DNA of 64,000 bases, from the NCBI GenBank assembly GCA_020746875.1, contig JAGTJL010000005.1, forward strand, positions 1,736,001-1,800,000. The letters run 5' to 3'. The DNA is from Rhexocercosporidium sp. MPI-PUGE-AT-0058 (Eukaryota > Ascomycota > Leotiomycetes > Helotiales). The notes below the pieces were generated by a model. That model ran no database searches. It saw only the letters and a program-made list of their open reading frames with translations, and was not told where the DNA came from. Below, piece by piece: positions 56,089-64,000 of the stretch. Each line of letters starts with the position of its first letter. Within the stretch, counting starts at the first letter, position 1. A program made the translations under genes and the position numbers.

Positions 56089-57397
56089 ATGTCTGCACGA
56101 TACACCACCACCCGACTCCTTCAATCCAGATCCAGATTCCAACCCACGACACGTCTCGCACAGCTAAACCGCCAATTCATACGCACTATGGCAACTTCAA
56201 TCCCAAACACAATGAAGGGTGTTTTGATAGAGAAGACGGGCGGCGTAGAGGTCTTGCAGTACAAGACAGATTTGCCAGTTCCTACACCCAAAGCAGGAGA
56301 AGTTCTCGTCAAGAATGACTTCATCGGTGTAAATTACATCGATACGTAAGTCCTCCCTCTCTTCCTCTACATCCCCACCCCCACCCCCACCTCATCCGAA
56401 ATCTCAACGAGCAACCCCCAGTTCCCTCATATGGTTCCAAATACTGACAAAGATATCGCCATCCAGCTACTTCCGAACCGGTCTCTACCCAGCCCCCAAA
56501 CCCGAGATCCTCGGCCGTGAAGCAGAAGGCACGGTAGTCGCCCTAGGACCTAGCGGCGACCTCCTCAACCTCAAAGTAGGCGATCGCGTAGTCTGGCTCG
56601 GAACAAGCGCCTACGCCGAATACGCCTGCGCGCCTGCCGTCAAAACGCACACAGTCCCATCCGCCCTCGCTCCAGGCGTAGCAGCCGCGGCCATCCTGCA
56701 AGGTCTTACGGCTCTGACGCTCATAAGGGAAGCGTACGAAGTCAAGAAGGGCGACTGGGTGCTCGTGCATGCTGCTGCGGGCGGGGTCGGGTTGTGGTTA
56801 TGTCAGCTGTTGAGGAGTGTTGGAGCTAGGGTTATCGGAACAGCAAGTACGAGTGAGAAGATGGAGTTGGCGAAGGTGAACGGCGCAGAGTTCATGTTGA
56901 ATTACAAGGAGGAAACCGATTTGGTGGGGAAGGTTAAGGAGATTACAGGTGGTGTGGGCGTGAACGTGGTTTATGATAGTACGGGGAAGGATCAATTTGA
57001 GAATGATTTGGAGGTTGTGGCTAGGAAGGGGACGGTTGTTTCGTATGGCAACTCTGTAAGTCGGCTTTTACTTTTTACTACCACCTCTGTTCTATCCCTT
57101 TTTATTTTACTTTCAGCAAAAGTGCTAATCAACATCTGCATCTAGTCTGGAGCAGTACCACCCCTAGCCATCTCCAGGCTCTCAGGAAAGAGCATCAAGG
57201 TCCTCAGACCGACACTTTTCAATTACATCCATACACGCGAGGAGTTCGAGAGGTACACAGCTGAGCTCTTTGATTTCATCATTAAGGATAAGTTGAATGT
57301 TCGGGTGCATGAGACGTATCCTCTTGCTGAGATTGCGAGGGCGCATACGGATTTGGAGGGTAGGAAAACCACAGGGAAGTTGTTGCTTAAGCCGTAG
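56089..57397 (+). CDS. NADPH:quinone oxidoreductase (zeta-crystallin type)
   Basis: Three exons, 56089..56345, 56467..57055 and 57146..57397 (365 aa). The N-terminus (MSARYTTTRLLQSRSRF...) is Arg/Ser-rich and looks like a mitochondrial presequence. A second in-frame ATG (MATSIPNTMKGVLIEKTGG, codon 34) would give the usual cytosolic form. Core motifs are EVLVKNDFIGVNYIDT, YPAPKPEILGREAEGTV, then VHAAAGGVGLWLCQL (AxxGxxG), VRVIGTAST-type strand and YDSTGKDQFENDLEV. It reduces quinones with NADPH by one-electron transfer. Confidence 0.92.
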
Positions 57398-57816
57398 GGA
57401 GTTGATGGAGGGTAGATGGGGAGATGGATCGGTAGAAATAGTGTCGCGCAATCAATGACTTGAACTGCCAGCCGTGGTGTACTTGTACTGCCTGATCTAA
57501 GTGTGTTTTTGTGAGTTGTGTTGAAAAGGAAAGAAGGTCTGATGCTGCTCCAATGAGGAGACATTCTGAGAGCTTAGTTTCCGAGCCTGGCCTCATTTCG
57601 TAGCAATAAGATACCAAGCGAAGCTACTCAGGTAGACAATTCAGGGTGCCCTTACACAAACTCATCCCATTTCACATCTATACGTCCAGATGAAGTGCTA
57701 TACGATATCTCTAGTATTGTACACCGGATCGACCATCGAGTGAGTTTTAACGAGTCTATTTTGAGTCTATATGCAATTTTGTATCATGCTAGAACCACGA
57801 AAATATGGCAAGCACC
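57398..57816. other. Convergent intergenic region
   Basis: 419 bp between two 3' ends. No feature seen. Confidence 0.4.
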
Positions 57817-59184
<1,368 letters not shown>

Positions 59185-60916
59185 GATTTCAGTGGGGATG
59201 TAAGTTGTGAAGGGAAGGAAGACAATGGGTTGCGCCGGCGGGGTATCGAAACACCTTTAAGTGGGCGGCGGGTGGGCACAAGTTTAGATTGAAAGGATCT
59301 TGAACAATGCGATGCGGCAGACGCGCCCTTCAAGGGTTCAATCTGGATACTAGGTAGGTTAAGGTAAGGTAAGGTAAGGTAAGGAGGGGGTAAGGATCTT
59401 ATTTTAACGGACCACCAACTCCTGTCTAAGATCAAGATCCGGATCCAACCCAATATCTGGTCAAAGTAGGCTTGCTCTACCATGGTGCCTTGCCTACAGT
59501 AGTCTGCGTCTGCATCCGCATCTACGGTGGCTTCACATCGCATAACACAAACAGCGGGCGTCACCGGCGGGAAAGAAGCGGAATTGAAAGATGAGTGGAA
59601 GAGAAGAGAAGAGAAGAGAGGAGACGAGAAGCTACGCGGAGACAGGAGAGTATGACATGGAGGCTACAGACACTTCTTTTCTTTCTTCTGCCTGAGTACT
59701 TACCTTTATATCCACCAGCAGACGGGCATTTTTCACATCGGTTCCTGGATAAGTTATATATATAAAAGCAAGCTAGAGTCAGCAGCGGACATGAATTAAC
59801 TTGGGTTATCCCAAAGGTTGGGCACGGATACGGGCACGGGCACATTTGCTTCAACCAGCCAATCAAGCAACCAACCAATCAAGCACGATATCCGACTCAC
59901 CGCCTCCAGCTTATCGATCTGCCACATTATTTAGTGACAGCCACATCCTCAGCCACACTCACCAGCCACCTGACCCAGTCCCAGCCAAATGGAGGTGGGC
60001 ATGGGCATGGGCTTCGAGAAACCGCGCTTGCAGGGAATCAGAGGAGAACTGGCTTCGGTAACGTCGCGTACAAGGAACTGACTGACTGACTGGCTGAGGT
60101 CTCGCATCTTGAGTGCTTCCGGCACTGGAATGAAAACAACCTCTTTCAGCCAACTCCCACCCAACTCCCTCCCCTCACCATGACCTCAGCACTGCGACTC
60201 CTGCACTCCGCCGTACCCGCCCCCCATCGTGCTGTGCTTTGAGGAATTCACCGTGGTTGCTACTCCGGGAGCAGCCTTTCTATCGCGATAAATGGCCTCC
60301 CATTGTCCGTCCTTTGTCGTGCATCGTCCTCGAGGGCCTACTTATCAACTTGCGCCAGATCACAGCCTCAACTACCCACGCCCGCCCACGACTTCTCGAC
60401 TATACAAGGACTGGCATAATTGAACGGCCTATCCATCGGAACGCGTAATTTTGCGACAGCATTGTGGTGGCTAGAACGAGTTGGGGGTTCCTGCGCTCCT
60501 ATTGTGGAATACCCGACAATAGCAAAACTACGAATAGCTACAACACAATAGTAAGTCAACCTCGCTAAATTTGTATGGCAAGCGACTCTTGCCTACACGA
60601 TCGAGCCATTGCTCTAGTACTTTTCTCTTTTCCTTTTTCCTTGCACAATTGAACACCCTCGTTGGAAATCAATCTTCAATGTCCCTTTATCACTCCGTCC
60701 GAGAAGAGTACCTGCCTGCCCGATTCACCTCTTTGCGTTAGTCCTTTGTCGCAGACTTATCGAACAGCCAACTAACTTTGCATCCCAGAAATCGATTCAG
60801 CTCGCCAGAGTGAATCTTCAGACGACGGACTTTCGCAATATTCCCAGATCAACGAACCCATCACAAACTCCCGAAACAATCGATTCTATCGCTCACAACC
60901 ACTCTCAACTCACACA
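59185..60916. other. Divergent promoter region with short repeats
   Basis: 1.7 kb between the epimerase and SUN-protein starts. It includes AAGGT repeats (about 59361-59384) and GAGAA repeats (about 59600-59620). No gene is supported; the stretch just upstream of 60917 is probably 5'UTR of the SUN gene. Confidence 0.5.
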
Positions 60917-63146
60917 ATGTCTACCCGTAGATCGACTCGCGGTGCGAGCAGACAAGCAAGCAGCCGGGGAGCTTCGCCAGCCATTTCAACCTCGGATATC
61001 CCTACAACTCCAAGGCGTGCAGCCAACCGTCGATCATCCAATGCTCTTCCAGCAGTTGGTGCACGACAAAGTACCGCTTACGGCTCAAATACAATTCCTC
61101 CACCCACAGCAGACGCTCCACCCTTTGCTCGTGGTTTCAATGAGGTCCTAGAAGCCGAGCTGAACCCTGTCTCTCTTCCCGCTCCCAGAGCTCCAAGCAG
61201 TAAGTGCGGATTCTACTGTTTTTGGATTATTACTGACCTTTCCACACAGATGCTGGTCGCTCTCAGAGACGTTCTCCAACTTCAAATGCTTCAGAGAGAA
61301 GTTTTGCGGACGAAAGTGGCATCTTCCAGAGAGCTGGCATTGAGTCCTCACCTATTTCAGAGGGCGAGGAGCTTGGAAACATCCCAGAACTGCCTGAGCC
61401 AAACTCTGAAGACGATTCAGATAGCCCAGCGGAGCACCTTGATGAGCTCAATGCCCGGGCCGAACGCCACCGAATGGTCGAGATGGCTAGAAACACTCGC
61501 CGAGAACCCATTCTTCCACCTACAAATACCAACTCGTACTTGTACATGGTCAATGGCGTCTTCGAGTTCTTGAGACTTCTCCGAAATGCTTTCTGGAACT
61601 TCTTCCTGAAATACATTTGGTGCCCTTTCCTCGGTCCTACCTTGAAGTACATTTACCAGTGAGTCTCCTTCCTCAGAAACGCAAAGCCTTACTAACTAGC
61701 TGGAAAAGGGGTGGTCTTCCGTTCCTTCTGATCGTTTTGGGCCTTTATACCGCTTGGCAAGTTGCTTCTGCTTCATTGTCCGGCAACTTGATAGATTCCT
61801 TGCCACAGATCATCAGAAGCCCCGCGGAACTTCTCAACCCGACCGATATTCAGTCCATCAGCCGTCGTCTGAACGAACTTGAGTACAAGGTTTTCCACCT
61901 CTCATCTCGCCACTCAGATCTGGATCCAAAGGCGTTGAAGACTATCCAAAATATGCTTCCTGACTTCCTCGTCGTCAAGAAGGACAAATACGGCAACAAT
62001 GTCATCCCTGACAACTTCTGGCACGCTCTACGGGACAAGATCCGCGAAGAGGACATCTTCTCTCACGGCCCAATTGACTCTAGCAAACTCTCATCTGGTG
62101 GCATCAAGGACTTCAAGGATCTTGAAAAGGAGACTCAGAAGCTTTGGGATAAGTATATCAAGGGCAATCAAGCACAGTTGGGAGATCTCAACGACGATTA
62201 CATCGTTCGTAAATTCCCACATCTTTTGGAGCAGAATCACATCATTTCCAAAACCGAGGTCTTGCATCTCATCCGCCAAAGCTGGGAGGAGAACAGACTG
62301 GAGGTCAGATCGGAAATGGGCGACATGAAGAAGAAGCTCAACCACGCCACTCAACAGATCACCAAACTTCAACATGACTTCAAGGATGAATCGAAAGCCA
62401 TCGCCTACGATGTCCTCAAGAAGTTCATCCCCAGTGGCCAGCTTGACGCTTTGGCAGCTGCCAACCTCAAGAGCAACCTCAATTATGGCCTCACCCGCGT
62501 CAACTATCTCTCCAAGGGAACTGGTGCCATCGTCGATGCACACTACACGTCACCGCAGTATGTCTTTCCCAGCATGGATGTATGGCTCCCCAAGAGGACC
62601 ATGCGCTGGTTGATTGGCAACTCAATTCCCGTTCCCAACTCCCCTGACACTGCGCTGATGAAGTGGGATGAACACGGCGACTGCTGGTGTTCTCCTTCTC
62701 AGGATGCTGATGGATTTGGTCCCAGCTTGGCAGTCATCATGGGAAGCAGCATCTACCCTGATCAGGTTGTTGTTGAGCACATCGCACCCACCGCATCTCT
62801 TGAACCCGGTGCTGCGCCCAGAGAAATGGAGCTCCTTGCTCACATCCCTGATCCCGAACTCTACCAAGCGGTCGCCAAGATGTCAACCAACATCTTCACA
62901 GACGACTCAGTCGAGCCACTTCGTGCCGACGGATTCGTCCGCATCGCCACCTGGACCTACGATCTCGATACCCTAGAAAACATTCAAGGTTTCCCCGTCC
63001 AATTGGACATGAAGGCTCTCGGAGCGCACACCAACAAGGTCATCGTTCGCAGCAAGAACAACTGGGGTGACGGCCAGGTTGACTACACCTGTTTGTATCG
63101 CGTTCGCGTACATGGTGAGGTTGTAGCGACGCCAGGATTATTCTGA
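60917..63146 (+). CDS. SUN-domain nuclear envelope protein
   Basis: Three exons, 60917..61199, 61250..61658 and 61709..63146 (709 aa). The N-terminal nucleoplasmic part is Ser/Arg-rich. A first hydrophobic patch (LRNAFWNFFLKYIWCPF) and a clear membrane span (GLPFLLIVLGLYTAWQVASA) follow. The perinuclear part has a coiled coil (SEMGDMKKKLNHATQQITKL). The C-terminal SUN domain is recognisable by TGAIVDAHYTSP, SMDVWLPKRTMRWLIG, then GDCWCSPSQDADG and PDQVVVEHIAPTASLEPG. SUN proteins form LINC bridges that tether chromatin and spindle pole bodies to the envelope. The third-exon acceptor (GAAAAG at 61708) was preferred over CTAG upstream by distance from the CTAAC branch site; the two choices differ by three residues. 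Confidence 0.93.
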
Positions 63147-64000
63147 GCAGAGAAGAAAGAAGGATATGGATCTACCTGTCTACTGCCCTTTCGTTATTTT
63201 AATTAGTTGTTCCTCGCTTCGTTTGGTCATCTGGAAATGGCGTTCATGGGGAAATACCCATTCGTGTAACTAAAATCGTGGAAAGGATGCTTGTCCTATG
63301 AAAAGTGAGAATTGGTTGTGCTACTTCGTGATGATGATTTGAAGATCGTGAAGTCAACTAACTCATTGATCTAAGGATAGCTTCGCATGCTCTAGAGATA
63401 CGTTCTCCTTGGATATTAAATTGCGTTAAGTCCAGATCTTTAATGGTCATATCCCAATTGAAGCACGACAGATAATCGTGCCAAACTCCATCCTTCTCAG
63501 AAATCGTTTTAGAGGAAGTTTCAAAATCTCAAGATTTCATTCAGTAGGTAGGATTGAGACTGAAGTGCACTTTGGAATTGATGAAATATCCAACCCGGTA
63601 CAACCTTTCAACACACTTCCATATCCCCACTCCTGTTCATCACCCTTAAAACATCCACGAACCTCTGCTCTATCCACTTCCACTTCTCCTGGCTCCTATG
63701 TGTACACAAATTGCCATCTTCGATCTTCTCTTCCCAAGCACAAATTCTTTAAGCGATCGCGCGTCAGACAGCATATATTTCACTATGGGGTCTTAAGCAA
63801 ATACCTCGTTGAGGATACAATACTGTGCTCTCTCAAGCAAATCGTAAGTGGGAATTTCACGTCGAGGGATGTGAGAGCCACCGCTGTACATTTTTATGTC
63901 GTTGGGATCTCGACCTGGATCGTAGGGTCGGATTGGTGTGCGTATCAACATTTCTATTTTCGCAAACCGACTTGGACTTCGACATCGCGTTAAATAAGTG
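63147..64000. other. Right-edge region without supported gene
   Basis: The 171-codon ORF 63478..63993 (plus) has no recognised domain or splice support. A gene beginning or ending beyond the window cannot be excluded. Confidence 0.35.

Noticed and set aside
63478..63993. 171-codon plus-strand ORF at the right edge
   Set aside because: No recognised motif and irregular composition; a chance ORF is as likely as a gene.

Overview
The window is nuclear DNA of a filamentous ascomycete (Pezizomycotina). Genes are compact and split by short introns of about 45-200 nt with GT(A/R)AG(T) donors, CTAAC-type branch sites and CAG/TAG acceptors. They encode fungus-specific families: Zn2Cys6 and bZIP-DUF3425 regulators, 2EXR proteins, a FunK1 kinase remnant, a DUF7708-NACHT protein and Arb1. 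The gene set fits Leotiomycetes (Helotiales-like), but that rank is inference. All exon coordinates were read by eye from splice motifs and frame continuity; each proposed coding total is a multiple of three unless stated.

Layout. 1-6.2 kb: a left-truncated BTB protein, a mitochondrial OM14-like outer-membrane protein, MIA40, and thiamine pyrophosphokinase head-to-head with MIA40. 6.3-9.6 kb: two 2EXR-domain proteins and a small broken ORF. 9.9-12 kb: a bZIP-type regulator and a short-chain dehydrogenase. 12.9-14.4 kb: a decayed zone with a frame-broken unknown gene and a FunK1 kinase pseudogene. 14.4-21.9 kb: a Rad5/HLTF-class SNF2 ATPase head-to-head with a NACHT (NLR-like) protein that carries a C-terminal zinc finger. 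21.9-24.6 kb: no supported gene. 24.6-32.5 kb: a housekeeping block with DDB1, the RNA polymerase III subunit Rpc37/RPC5, a Sna/Pmp3 proteolipid with a PPxY motif, and CLP1. 33-36.9 kb: a Zn2Cys6 regulator followed by a zinc-independent MDR oxidoreductase. 37.1-37.6 kb: a 479-bp terminal-inverted-repeat element holding a transposase-tail fragment. 37.8-44.3 kb: three co-oriented single-exon paralogues built from 2, 1 and 3 copies of a domain I do not recognise. 44.9-52.3 kb: inositol polyphosphate kinase, Arb1 (RNAi heterochromatin factor) and a prolyl-4-hydroxylase-like enzyme. 52.3-56.1 kb: gene-poor. 56.1-63.1 kb: a quinone oxidoreductase, UDP-glucose 4-epimerase and a SUN-domain nuclear-envelope protein.

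The most promising undescribed system is the three-gene array at 37.8-44.3 kb. Its repeated domain (about 150-175 residues) has the signature W-D-V-[ST]-G-x-[YW] ... G-x-M-R-[LF]-C-P ... F-E-K-A-C ... P-G-[PA] ... W-x-[MF]-R-W-R-G. It comes in two subtypes, arranged alpha-beta, alpha, and alpha-beta-beta. The G-x-W/Y opening strand recalls calycin-type beta barrels, which is only a hypothesis. The second most interesting locus is the NLR/SNF2 head-to-head pair, which shows several apparent GC-AG introns.
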